Below, piece by piece: positions 46,981 to 57,707 of a DNA stretch of 64,000 nucleotides. The notes under the pieces were generated by a model. That model saw only the letters and a program-made list of their open reading frames with translations. It was not told the DNA's origin and ran no database searches. The position numbers were made by a program, and so were the translations under genes. Each line of letters starts with the position of its first letter. The first letter of the stretch is position 1. This DNA comes from Sthenelais limicola (taxonomy: Eukaryota > Annelida > Polychaeta > Phyllodocida > Sigalionidae), in NCBI GenBank assembly GCA_942159475.1, contig OW804098.1, positions 111,668,620-111,732,619 on the forward strand, in the 5' to 3' direction.

Positions 46981-49900
46981 TTACCAAATTAATCCTTGGT
47001 ATGTATTTTTATTATTGGGTTTTCTAGAACCATGTACATCAGCTTGAGGTCCGCTATTGCTATTCACAGCTTGTCTGGTAGGTGTATCATATATTTCTGC
47101 ATAGTCATTGTCCTCCACATTGACATATGTGGCTTGGGTGGAAGGGGAAGATGCTGGTCCTGAATATGCTGCAGATTCTTGTGTATTGTCTATATTTCTG
47201 TGGCTCTCTGAGGAAGATGTTTTCTTTTTTATCTGGCACTGTATGATCCCCCTGAAAAATGGAAAAATTCAAATAATTCAAATAATTCAAGCATAGTAAC
47301 AGCTGATTTACACAAGTGCATACCATAATGAAATTAACCTAAAAGATGAAAATATATTTCACTGATACAACAAATGGAAATTAGAAATGGTATCACATAA
47401 TTACTCAAGAAAACTAATGATGGATATACAGATACTAAATGAATATAATGTCATGAGAGTATTCATGAGCTAATGGTAAATGATAAAATACCTACCTGCA
47501 TTTCAGAATCAATAATGTTACAATAAAAACAAGGAACAATACAGGGAAAATGACTGCAACAGATAGAACAACCCCTGAAACCAAAGAGTTTGAATTAGTC
47601 ATGATTCAAAAGTCACGTCAATATAAACCTCCATTTTACTAATATAAATGCATGTCCTAAACTAATACTAATGCATAATGGCTGTAAACCTGGGTTAAAG
47701 ATTACTAATACAACTTCATGAGGAGTGAATAGCTGGGTTAAACATGTTTGACTAAGGTATATCTTAAAGGTTAATAGGTAATACTGCCAGGGTGGGCAGC
47801 TGCATTGAGCAAGGCAGGGATTAAAGACCACTAGTTGCCTCACCTTAATATTCAAATATCACCAAGAATAATTTTGTATTTATTTCACCATTATGATGAA
47901 TTATAAGTTTTAGTAACATTTCTAGATGGCAATGGCTCAAACCATTTATTTATGTATACACTCTTTGTGATGCTCTCTGGTCTAATTTGATTTGGGTTAA
48001 CACAGTTATCCTCTACCAATCAGGAGGGAAATAACTGCATGTCTATTTATCTAATTATAAGTAAGTGTGTGACCATATCAGCTACATGCAGATCTGCATA
48101 TCGTCTTTGGTCATGAGAAAACAAGTGTGTTCGTTTTTTTCTCACATCAAGTATAATTCTAAAACTGATAAAATTGATTTAAATCATATGGCATTTAGAA
48201 AATGCAAATAGCTGATGGTGGACTGTCAACAAGTTAATTTCATTATGGAAGCATTGGGCATTAATGAATGAATGACCATGTATGAACAAATTCCTTAAGA
48301 AGAACCATAACTGGCTTAAAGATTAAAGTTCTGGCCCAAATATATTCATATTGGTTAGATGCTTTGATGTAGTGTAATGGAACACTGGAACTTTTGAAAA
48401 CTGAATTTACTGAAAGAAAATTATCAGAGATATGGAGTTGGGGAAAACCTTACAAAACTTCACTTGCAATGCCTCCATATAAGGATATATTTGTCGTCTT
48501 CCTGAGTAATATTTATGTATATGTTCACTGAATAAAAGTTGCAGTTGCTCCACTTATAACAGTGGCCATTTTCTCTCAATGGATTCAACTAGCAGAATAT
48601 TGATAGATTTAGTCATAACATGAGTCAATTTGGTAAGATTTTGGTTGTTGTAATAACCGATTAGCAGCCTTCTTCTCCTTCATTATCAAATGATATTTCA
48701 ACCCACAACCTAAATGAAATGAGATACCCACTGTAGTCCATAGTTGAAGAAGATGCTCCAGCCTGTTCTGTCACTGATGTTGCTTGGGTGCTGGATGGTT
48801 TATGAGGTTTTTTTGTGGTAGAAATAGCAGGCAGTATTGTTGATGTTAGATGGGTTGTTACTTGCCTTACATCTATTGTAGAAATAGCAGGCATTAAAGT
48901 TGGTGGTGGAGTTGGTGGCCTAACTGGAGGTGTTGTGGCAGCAGCTGTACACATATGGACTGCTGTGTCAAGTTCAGACTCAGGGTAGCGTCTCCTCCAA
49001 CAGTGATCATGTTTCCAGTTCCATGCAGGCACGGATGAATGATCATTTTGACCAAGTACTGCAAAGTATGATGGGAGTTATATTGGAATGGTAGGAAGAT
49101 TCAATCACATAGAAAGTGCAAAAGGATCAATTTCTCCAACTGAGAACATGTATTGATACAATTTCATAGCCATGATAATCACACAGAAGAACCAAAAGGG
49201 ATCAGACCTAAATCACAACATTCAATGGAGAATCCAACATACAGCTTTATGCTTTAGCACAGGAGTTCTAAAGTGAATGAATGAAGGAAAATCTTAATTG
49301 GCTTAGACCAGGCAGGCCTAAAATTGACAACCTCCCTATCCATTGTCATCTTCTGACTGAGATAATCATCATCTGTCCTGTAACCACTGGAGAACAGACA
49401 CACCCATTCTCCATCTTGTTGTAGTTCCAGGTGGCTGTCTGTCAGACTGCAAAGTCAATACCTGTTCATTCCTTGATGTTAGATTTTGGTGAAAAACTAC
49501 ATAAATAACGATGTAGTAAGAAACCCAAAAACATGAGGACAGAAAAGGAGATTTGTTGTAGGGTTGTTTTATCAGGCTACAAGTGTCCTTATCAAGGAGG
49601 TTGGTGGATTATACATTGAGGGAGATGCTACCAAAGTGAGGGAATGTGCAATGTTGTTGCCATGGTCACAATTGTTATTAGGGACCCAGGTAAGGAAATG
49701 TGCAGTTATGGGACTTTTTTGGCAGGGGTCCAGAAATAGAGAGATCAGAATTTTTGCTAATTTAACTTTTATTTAAATTTTGTTTCTCTATATATAGATA
49801 TAGATATGATATATAGAACCAGTAACAGTGTTTGGTAAATAAAATTGTAGTAAAAAACTACATAAATATTACTACAAATTTATGGCGTTTTTCACCATGG

Positions 49901-52900
49901 CTGCCTGATTCCAGTAAGGGTAAAACTAATAGATATTGCGCTATAAGAGGAAAACCCGATAAAAATTGACCAAATCAAACCAATTTAATATAAGATGTTA
50001 AAGAATGCAACCACCAGTGATCTATGTGCTGCGCAGAAATTTGTGGAGAAAATCCCAACTAAGGGACTTGTTGTTTCAGCAGAGAATTAATTAAAATAAA
50101 AGAACCAACTGTTTACAATATATCATTAAATTGGTGAGATGAATTCTCACAGTTTCTTCCTATACACAGCCCAATCCTTTTCAAATACATATAAGAATTC
50201 ATCAGAAATATATACAATTCATTGTGGTATTTACCTTCATATCCTATGACAAATGTTTGTGTCCTATAAGGATTATGCAATACACCTCTAGTAGCACCAA
50301 GGACTTGAGACATGCCTGTATACAGTGTGGCATAGGATGTTCCAATCTCCCAGGACATCTGTCCAACTACCATGTAAGTGTAAGTATAAATATTACGTGG
50401 TGGGTTTGATATTAATGTAAAACTCGATCCTGGGTGCTCAATGCAACCAATGATATAACCACATGTTTCACTACTGACATAAGCTGTCTGTTGATTGTTG
50501 TAACGATCTTGACAAGTCTTGTGTATGAGGTCCGCTGCAATATGGCAAAAAAATAATTAATACTCTTACTTGAAGGGAGAAATAATGGGTACACAACCGT
50601 CTGCTTCTCAATTATCAACATCAGACAATTTTGATTGCAAATAATGAACCAATTAGGAACGGTCATGTATAGTGGTAAACAAAATGCCTGTGTGTAGAAC
50701 CCGGAGATGGATGTATACTCTTCCATCTTCTCCATGAATGTATTACATCAGAACACTTACCTGGAACACACTGAAATAGCTTCACAAAGTCCATGGGATA
50801 TGTATTACCAATGTTAGCTTGACTGAATGTAAAGTTTCTTTTCCCAACATAAACTGTAAAGAACCCATTAAGTATATGTTCAGTAGATATTGCAGAGTTA
50901 GTTGTGGCTACTACAGGTGCTATGAGCTTCCCATCGGGACAGTGGACCTCCCAGAACTGTAGCCTTCCTTCTTTTTGCTTGTAGCCTAAATAGTGGAAAG
51001 GTATGTTTTAACGTTGGTTTGCAGGAAACACTATTCATGAGAACATACATACCTCATTTCATTCACCTTGTAGAAGGTAAACCCATGTCTTTGTTGCTTT
51101 TTTTGTGTGATTATAATGTGTCAAACAGTTTTAATGGATGTAAAATATTTACATAATTAAATTGAATAAGTTCCCATTAGAAATAAGTTGAATTGAATTT
51201 TCATTCCATTACTGGGTTCCATGAGATTATCATTGTACAATGAAACTGGACTCAATAAAATGTTTCTAAAAAAATATTACAACTTTTGTATCCATTCGAG
51301 TTCACATATTTCATAGCACATGCATACTATATGGAATTATTCCAGATTGAACTGTACACAAATTAGGACATTGTTCTTCTAGTCTAGTTTCAGAAATGAC
51401 TGAAGTGATAATGAATAGATCAGGTTTGTGATACCTTGCATGATCAAAACAGTCAAAAAGAATTGATAGTAATGGTTAAATCAAATTAAATTAATTATTT
51501 ACTGTCATCTAGAAAATCATATATCTATATATGGATGAATCAAGCTGCGTCAACCTTTCTCTTCCAAACTGCTACCATATAATGAAGACTCAAAAGTCTC
51601 CATAGTCAGGGTCCTAGTACATCACAATCTACATATAACGTTGTAGGTGGTGCCAAGATACAACCCCGATGACACAATTGTTTTGATTATTTATTCTTAA
51701 ATCCATATTGATATAAGGTTATAATAAATAATATCTCTTAATGCCAATTTAATTAACGATTTGATACTTTATACAAATGAATTATCTGTAGGTACCATGA
51801 TCCACTAGGGGCAGGGGGGGGGCCTCTCTCTATAGGGAAGAGCCTGTGGGCACAACATGGTTTTGCTCCTGGGGGAGCTCATCAGGCAATCCTCAGGTGT
51901 CAATTAGGTTGGTGCAGGTGGAGTTTGTCACAAACCAAGGGGTTTTTTTTATAAGTGATAATATTCTGTTTTGTACAGAAAGTAATAATAATCTACTGAT
52001 AATAATAATAATAGTTATTATTATTATATCTCTACATCAACTGAGGTTGATTATTGAGTTTATCCAGTGTTGTGTATAGGATATTCATCCTATAGATGGA
52101 GCTGGACGAATCATGTTGAATGAAGGGCCTATATTTTGTACCTCCTCGACGAACGGCAACACTTCCGCTTTTCGCAGGAAAAGAGGCAAAAATGACTCCT
52201 ATAGACCACAAAAACCGTTGCAACCCCCATAATCGTTTTTCGCTTAGCGTCTACTGACTCCTATACTTATTGGCTCGTTCTCCTTATTTTTCCCGGTGAC
52301 AAACATTTTCAGTTAGTGAAATTGTCCTAGATACCATTTCTGTACACTTTTGTTCAGGCGGATTTCTCCGATCGCTCTCACTCGATAAACAATGTCCGTA
52401 AATATAGGAGCTAATTTTCCAGCAGGCATCGGCATCGACGGCCATCACTCACGGCATGTTGATGTCAAACCTATAGTTCACGCACATGTCAACAGGAGCG
52501 CCACTCGTCATTCTCACTACAAGCGCTGGGTACTGCTGCACCTAGGAGCAGCAGTACCCAGCTTTTAACAGCAGGGCGTGGGGGGGGGGGGGGGGGAGGC
52601 GGGGGGGGGTAGGGTTATATACTATAAATTTAAAACAAAATAATCGAGAAATAAATAGGCAAAGAATCAACTCTACTAGCGGGCCCACACTCTCCTGGAT
52701 ACATACTATCTATGTAACTCTAACTGATGTTTTAAAACATACTACTTCCTCTGTCTATCATATTGTTAACTTATACCCTGTCTACAACATGTATGATCAA
52801 CACTCAGTTATCTTTATACAAATATACGATGTTGTGACGGTACAATAATCAATGATACTTACATATTGTATTTACCAATGAGATCAGAGTCATTACAAAC

Positions 52901-52926
52901 AGATGTCTCAGCATAAAGAACTCCAT
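46981..52926 (-). CDS. R5: receptor-like membrane protein, ectodomain type beta, tail type II
   Basis: Exons: signal 52863-52926, A 50761-50985, B 50235-50534, C 48732-49058, D 47496-47574, E 46981-47251; phases 1-1-1-1-2; 421 aa, or 448 with the optional exon at 49358-49438. Residues 1-21 signal; 22-196 ectodomain with six Cys (start C-Y-K-Q-K-E-G, ends C-V-P-G and I-G-Y-E-G of A and B); 197-305 W-N-W-K-H-D-H-C-W-R-R-R-Y plus Thr/Pro stalk; 306-332 transmembrane helix; then a 90-residue tail with Y-V-N-V, Y-A-E-I, Y-D-T-P and a C-terminal N-T-Y-Q-G-L-I-W. The C donor ACA|GTGGGT was chosen because only it keeps phase 1. Intron 1 holds a GC-rich insertion with a hairpin. Most similar to R6 throughout. 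Confidence 0.82.
49358..49438 (-). CDS. R5 optional exon X (27 aa)
   Basis: Counterpart of the R4 exon X, in frame, with C-L-F-S-S-G-Y-R-T-D-D-D-Y-L. Its donor reads GTCAGA where R4 and R6 have GTAAGA, so splicing here may be weaker or lost. Confidence 0.35.
52140..52610. repeat. GC-rich insertion in R5 intron 1 with hairpin and poly-G
   Basis: Contains a perfect 15-bp hairpin (52525-52539 with 52548-52562, loop 8 nt), then G17 at 52580-52596 and G9 at 52601-52609. Base composition differs sharply from the intron around it. Probably a non-autonomous transposable element; the exact ends are not clear. Confidence 0.5.
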
Positions 52927-54177
52927 CTTTTCCTTTTTAATAGTCCACTAGTTCACAAAAACTATTGTGTCTAAATAGGTTATTTCACTAATGTAACATC
53001 CCAGTATATGATCACAAACAGATAATCCTGTTTATCCTAATATAACACATGACACCACCTCTTCAACTTAGTTGTGGCTTATTGTATTCCTAGAAGGAGG
53101 TCATAGTACTGTGTTGTCATATGAAGGGTAAACTCTGAATGTATTGTAGCTTTCCCTACTGACCTATTTAATTTGTACTTCTATCTTTGTATATTTTATA
53201 GATTGCCAAACATTGATGGGGACAATTTGAGACAACTGTTTCATACTGATTCTAACAAGAAGTATCATAAGGTTAATGATCAGGAAAAATGTTTGTTTGA
53301 TTCTTAAAATTTGATTGGCATTTCTGATGAGTAAGGACAACTGATTTCTTGTTTCATACATGGAATAATTTCCTAAACTAAATTTCCAATTGCTTATAAT
53401 ACAAAAAGTATCTTGTATCTATAAGTTATGCTGAAGGTACACCAGTGTCAACAAGATTACAAAAATTGCCTATGTAATATCACATCATCTTCTGGTAGCT
53501 ATAGAAATCTCTGCAATGCCCTGATTCACACTGTATTGTGATCCCTACTCTAACACAAGGCATGAGAGATTTCCCCATGTATGGTTCAGGTCCCATAAAT
53601 GCGTACAATTGGAGTTAAAGCTACTTTATGAGATGATTTTGATCAAAGAATCTTATCAATTTCTTATTTGAGGGTGAACCATTCCCAAAGATTGGATTTC
53701 GTTCATATAAATGAAAGTTTAAATTCCCTTTTTATATCTTATTATAACAAACTAATTAGATCTGGCTGAATCATATGGAAACCATATTTCCTCATGAAAC
53801 TTAACTTCATTATATGAATTTGAGAAATTGTGCAACAAGCTATATTGATCATAGTTAACAGTTGGGACTCAAATACATTCCTTTATTCTTTGTTGTGAAT
53901 GTCTGGATCTTTTGTATACATAGAGAATATGATCGTTCAGAAATAGTTTGAGAGTAAACTTCTATAATGGTTGCATCATGGGGAAATCCAATGGTTCACT
54001 TGTGCACTATAGGTCTACTTCTTAGAGTGAGGACCATATTGTGGAGAATTCTTAAAACAAAACTCCATCTTATGATAATGGTGAGTATCTCAAACTCATG
54101 TCCATTCATTTTAGGCCTATAACACAATACTATTTAAATAAGAAAATTGATTCATTCTCAGGAAATACTAGGTATCT
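52927..54177. other. 5' flank of R5 up to element 2
   Basis: Duplicated receptor 5' flank: promoter block near 53160-53200, TTCACACTGTATTGTGATCC at 53525, GCATCATGGGGAAATCC near 53971. Element 2 interrupts this flank at 54177/54178. Confidence 0.5.
53160..53200 (-). promoter_or_regulatory. R5 core promoter candidate
   Basis: TATAAAATAT (53191-53200) lies about 270 bp upstream of the R5 ATG. TAGGTCAGTAGGGA follows with the initiator-like A at 53160. Matches the R4 promoter block. Confidence 0.55.
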
Positions 54178-54361
54178 ACAGTTGGGATTGACAACGCCCA
54201 TATCGCAGCGCGTGGCCGTGTTTACATCTCAACTATGACGTCACGGCGGGCTCAGCCAATCAGCATCGCCGAGCCCCGCCTACCTTGCCACGCCCATTCG
54301 TTTCAGCCACTTTGAACTCAGCAGCGGTATCGCTCACACCTATTAACACTTGTGAAAATTT
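54178..54361 (+). repeat. Element 2 repeat A1, with promoter-like motifs
   Basis: 184 bp. Contains a perfect CRE, TGACGTCA (54236-54243), and a CCAAT box (54256-54260) upstream of the RT start at 54410, which sits in a good initiation context (AAGATGG). Very likely the promoter region of the element. Confidence 0.8.
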
Positions 54362-54409
54362 GTTACTTCGAATTGTTGTCTTGGCGACACCGGAAGTGGT
54401 GCGTCCAAG

Positions 54410-56356
54410 ATGGCGGACTGTGGGTTAGAATCTGTCAGCTCGGACACTTCGACAACTAAAGATTTAATTCCCACGACTTCGATTGCTCACCATTACCCGG
54501 AATTTGTTCATGAATGTATGTATTTTGACATTTTCGGAAAAATTTCCAAATATATTGACGGTGGTTCTCCCGATAGTGGAGATATTTTAATATTCACCGC
54601 TCCGAGCTCGCCGGGTGGCTGTACTGTCCCTGTTTACAGTAGTTGTGCGTATGGAATTTGTACGTGTAATCATTCCTTGGCTAACGTCAATACTCAACTT
54701 AAACCTTGTCGTTTTGCCTTTTGCCTTTTCACCCAAGGTTCTTATATGGTTGAAAAATACCTGCATGTATTTTATGGCATTTGTGACGGTTTTGATATTG
54801 TAGATGGCCCAGTACAGGGTTACGATTGTGCTAATTATGCTTCAATATTGGAGCCTGAAGCGCGAAAAAAAATGGATAAAATAGTCTCTAACGAATTAAA
54901 AGAGGGTTTCATTTCTATCGCTGATGTTTCTCCTACATGTATACATGCCCTTGGTGCTGTGAACAAACCTGACGGTGGCATCCGTCCGATCACCGACTGT
55001 TCCAGACCTGAAGGTATCTGTGTAAACGACCATTGTAGTGATTTGGTTCGTACTTTCTCTTATAATTCAGTAGACGATGCTGTAAATTTAATCGATAAAA
55101 ATTGTTTCATGGCAGTTATCGATATCAAATCTGCGTATAGAGCAGTCCCTATTAACCCTGAACACAGAAAGTATTGTGGGTTTAGATGGTCCCTAGATGG
55201 GATAGATACCTTATTCTATGATAATAGATTGTGTTTCGGCCTGCGTACAGGGCCTTGTTATTTCGACGATATATCAAATTTTGTCACTGAATCTGTAAAA
55301 AATATTTACCATATTCCTGTTGTCAACTATTTAGATGACTTCTTTACATGTGATTCTTCTTATGATGGCTGTACTGCAGCAAGGGACAATATCACAGGTT
55401 TGTTGCGTTTCTTAGGCTTCTATGTGGCGTGGCAAAAGGTAACTTCTCCCAGCTCTACCTGCAGATATCTTGGTTTCGACATAGACTCCAAGGAAATGTC
55501 TGTGTCTATGCCCAGGGACAAGATCATCAAGCTTCATGGTATATTGTCATCTTTAGAGAATTCATCATCGATTTCCAAGAAACAGCTGGAAAGTGTGTGT
55601 GGTTACATAAGTCACTGTGCGACTGTATTCAAAGGAGGAAAGACCTTCTGTCGGCGGTTGTTCGCCCTATATAAACTGGTGATTTCCAAGCATTTGAGGC
55701 ATGTGAGTATCTCTCCCATGTTTCGTCAGGATCTAATGTGGTGGAAGTCTTTTTCCGCATCCTTCAACGGTAGACATTTAATAGAGAGAGAAATCTATAG
55801 GCATCCTATGGTCTCTGATGCTTCGTCGAAAGGATTTGGTGTTTATTTAGACACTGACTGGGCTGCTGGTACATGGGATAACAGTATCTCCCAGCCTGAA
55901 TTCTCCGATTGTGACCATATTATCTCGCGCCCGAGTGAAGAAGGGATAGCTTCCAACATAAATATACAGGAGCTATTCCCTATCTTAGTAGGCGTGAGGA
56001 GGTGGGCCAAAATCTTCAAAGGAAAATCCATAATGTGTTTCATTGATAATACACAAGTTATTGCCATGCTTACAAATGGTTCCAGTTCTAGTTTTCGTGC
56101 AATGCAATGGCTATACGAGCTCTACTGGTTAACCTTTATCTTTGACATTGAATTAATTCCCAGATATATTAATACAAAGAACAATTTATTAGCTGATACC
56201 CTTTCTAGGGTACCATATTTGCTCAAATCTCCTGACTCACTGACATGTTTGAAACAGGCTGGACTGTGTTGTGCTGACAACTTTTTATCTTCACTCCTTA
56301 GGCTTGGACAAATGGAGAAGGAGAGTGATTTATCTGCAGACAATATCTGTGGCTGA
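54410..56356 (+). CDS. Element 2 reverse transcriptase-RNase H
   Basis: 648 residues, uninterrupted. Starts M-A-D-C-G, a position conserved as an internal Met in element 1. RT motifs: A-L-G-A-V-N-K-P-D-G-G-I-R-P-I-T-D, catalytic Asp in F-M-A-V-I-D-I-K-S-A-Y-R-A-V-P, L-C-F-G-L-R-T-G-P, and catalytic N-Y-L-D-D-F. RNase H follows with D in V-S-D-A-S-S-K-G-F, E in I-Q-E-L-F-P-I-L, D in C-F-I-D-N-T-Q-V-I-A-M-L and L-A-D-T-L-S-R. Where element 1 has TAG before RNase H, this copy has a sense codon (S-I-S-P-M-F-R-Q-D-L). Overlaps the recombinase by 86 nt. Confidence 0.9.
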   Translation: MADCGLESVSSDTSTTKDLIPTTSIAHHYPEFVHECMYFDIFGKISKYIDGGSPDSGDILIFTAPSSPGGCTVPVYSSCAYGICTCNHSLANVNTQLKPCRFAFCLFTQGSYMVEKYLHVFYGICDGFDIVDGPVQGYDCANYASILEPEARKKMDKIVSNELKEGFISIADVSPTCIHALGAVNKPDGGIRPITDCSRPEGICVNDHCSDLVRTFSYNSVDDAVNLIDKNCFMAVIDIKSAYRAVPINPEHRKYCGFRWSLDGIDTLFYDNRLCFGLRTGPCYFDDISNFVTESVKNIYHIPVVNYLDDFFTCDSSYDGCTAARDNITGLLRFLGFYVAWQKVTSPSSTCRYLGFDIDSKEMSVSMPRDKIIKLHGILSSLENSSSISKKQLESVCGYISHCATVFKGGKTFCRRLFALYKLVISKHLRHVSISPMFRQDLMWWKSFSASFNGRHLIEREIYRHPMVSDASSKGFGVYLDTDWAAGTWDNSISQPEFSDCDHIISRPSEEGIASNINIQELFPILVGVRRWAKIFKGKSIMCFIDNTQVIAMLTNGSSSSFRAMQWLYELYWLTFIFDIELIPRYINTKNNLLADTLSRVPYLLKSPDSLTCLKQAGLCCADNFLSSLLRLGQMEKESDLSADNICG

Positions 56357-57221
56357 CTCGACCTTGAAGCAACGTACAAGACAATGGAGTGTTTTTTCTG
56401 ATTTTATTGCAGAAAATAACTGTCACTTGGACTACATCTCCGTTGATATATTGTGTATGTATGCATCCTTTCTGTCGACTCTAATGAAACATTCGTCTGT
56501 TATAACCTACTTATCTGGTGTAATATTTGGAGCAAAAATTAGAAATATTCCTTGCTCTTCGATGTCCCATCCTGTGCTGAAGTCACTGCTCAAGGGTGTC
56601 GCCAAACTACCAGGATTTTCAGTGGTGCCAGCTTCCCCACTGTTACCTCATCATCTCAAGAAATTATATTATTTGTTGAATTTTGAACTATATGAGCATG
56701 TATTGGCCTGGACAATCTATGTATTCCTATTTCGCTCTATGCTTAGAGTTGGCCATGTTATTAAATCGTCTCACACTATTCGTCGGAGGGACATCACCTT
56801 CCACAGTTGGGGGTTGTCCTGTACTGTGAAATCTTCAAAAACTACTTCGGACCCATTCGTCATTCCAGTGGCTAGTTCTCCATCAATCGAGCTATGCCCT
56901 GTATACTACATAAAGAAGATTTATGCCTGGAACTCTCTCCCTCCTGATTCGTGTGCCTTCAGCCTTCCCAATGGAGAGGCTATGTCTTATAATTATTTAA
57001 ATACCTTGCTTGCGGATTTGTGTGCTAGAGCTAAAATTGTGGGCCATTATTCTATGCATTCTCTCAGGAGAGGGTCTGCTACTCACATGTCATCAAGGGG
57101 CATCTGCCTATCAGATATTAAGAACAGAGGCCGTTGGAGGTCGGATTGTGTAGCCAAGTATATAACTCCCTCAATGAACCATGAGTTGAAAATTGATGCT
57201 CTCATTTCCTCTTCGTTGTAG
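56271..57221 (+). CDS. Element 2 tyrosine recombinase (YR)
   Basis: 316 residues in the +1 frame relative to RT-RNase H. Catalytic residues: Arg in F-R-S-M-L-R-V-G-H, the box H-S-L-R-R-G-S-A-T-H, and Tyr in A-K-Y-I-T-P-S. Aligns with the element 1 recombinase over its full length. The first ATG lies inside the RNase H frame; the homologous region starts at about L-G-L-D-K-W. The poly-A-type AATAAA in B1 (about 57243) lies 20 bp after the stop. Confidence 0.88.
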   Translation: MLTTFYLHSLGLDKWRRRVIYLQTISVADSTLKQRTRQWSVFSDFIAENNCHLDYISVDILCMYASFLSTLMKHSSVITYLSGVIFGAKIRNIPCSSMSHPVLKSLLKGVAKLPGFSVVPASPLLPHHLKKLYYLLNFELYEHVLAWTIYVFLFRSMLRVGHVIKSSHTIRRRDITFHSWGLSCTVKSSKTTSDPFVIPVASSPSIELCPVYYIKKIYAWNSLPPDSCAFSLPNGEAMSYNYLNTLLADLCARAKIVGHYSMHSLRRGSATHMSSRGICLSDIKNRGRWRSDCVAKYITPSMNHELKIDALISSSL

Positions 57222-57235
57222 TTTGTTTGGGCTTT

Positions 57236-57367
57236 TGGTACTAAATAAAGTGCTTTGCATGCCCAAACGGCACTACTGCCTCTGCTTATCCTTCATATTA
57301 AAATATATATGTCATCGTGCTTCCCTTGGACATCGTTCTTCTCGGCCACGCCCCCCTGCGCATATCT
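57236..57367 (+). repeat. Element 2 repeat B1
   Basis: 132 bp, apparently identical to B2; contains AATAAA near its start and ends in GCGCATATCT, which joins A2 directly. Confidence 0.88.
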
Positions 57368-57551
57368 ACAGTTGGGATTGACAACACCCATATCGCAGCG
57401 CGTGGCCATGTTTACATCTCAACTATGACGTCACGGCGGGCTCAGCCAATCAGCATCGCCGAGCCCCGCCTACCTTGCCACGCCCATTCGTTCCAGCCAC
57501 TTTGAACTCAGCAGCGGTATCGCTCACACCTATTAACGCTTGTGAAAATTT
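57368..57551 (+). repeat. Element 2 repeat A2
   Basis: 184-bp copy of A1 with the same CRE (57426-57433) and CCAAT box (57446-57450). Confidence 0.88.
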
Positions 57552-57575
57552 TTTCTTTATCTATGTATTGTATTG

Positions 57576-57707
57576 GGTACTAAATAAAGTGCTTTGCATG
57601 CCCAAACGGCACTACTGCCTCTGCTTATCCTTCATATTAAAATATATATGTCATCGTGCTTCCCTTGGACATCGTTCTTCTCGGCCACGCCCCCCTGCGC
57701 ATATCTC
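57576..57707 (+). repeat. Element 2 repeat B2
   Basis: 132-bp copy of B1. Its right edge (GCATATCT) is the end of the element; host sequence CTATTAATTCTTCATAGGCC follows and continues the duplicated R5 5' flank. Confidence 0.88.

Larger units (their letters stand above)
54178..57707 (+). mobile_element. Element 2: gag-less Ngaro/PAT-like tyrosine-recombinase retrotransposon
   Basis: 3530 bp with order A1 (54178-54361), RT-RNase H, YR, B1 (57236-57367), A2 (57368-57551), B2 (57576-57707). B1 and B2 appear identical (132 bp). A1 and A2 (184 bp) differ at about four positions, so the insertion looks fairly recent. Both ORFs are open with all catalytic motifs. There is no gag ORF: only 48 bp separate A1 from the RT start. 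The junctions at A1, B1/A2 and B2 share TATCT, and no target duplication is seen. It would need Gag from elsewhere to move if Gag is required. Confidence 0.9.
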
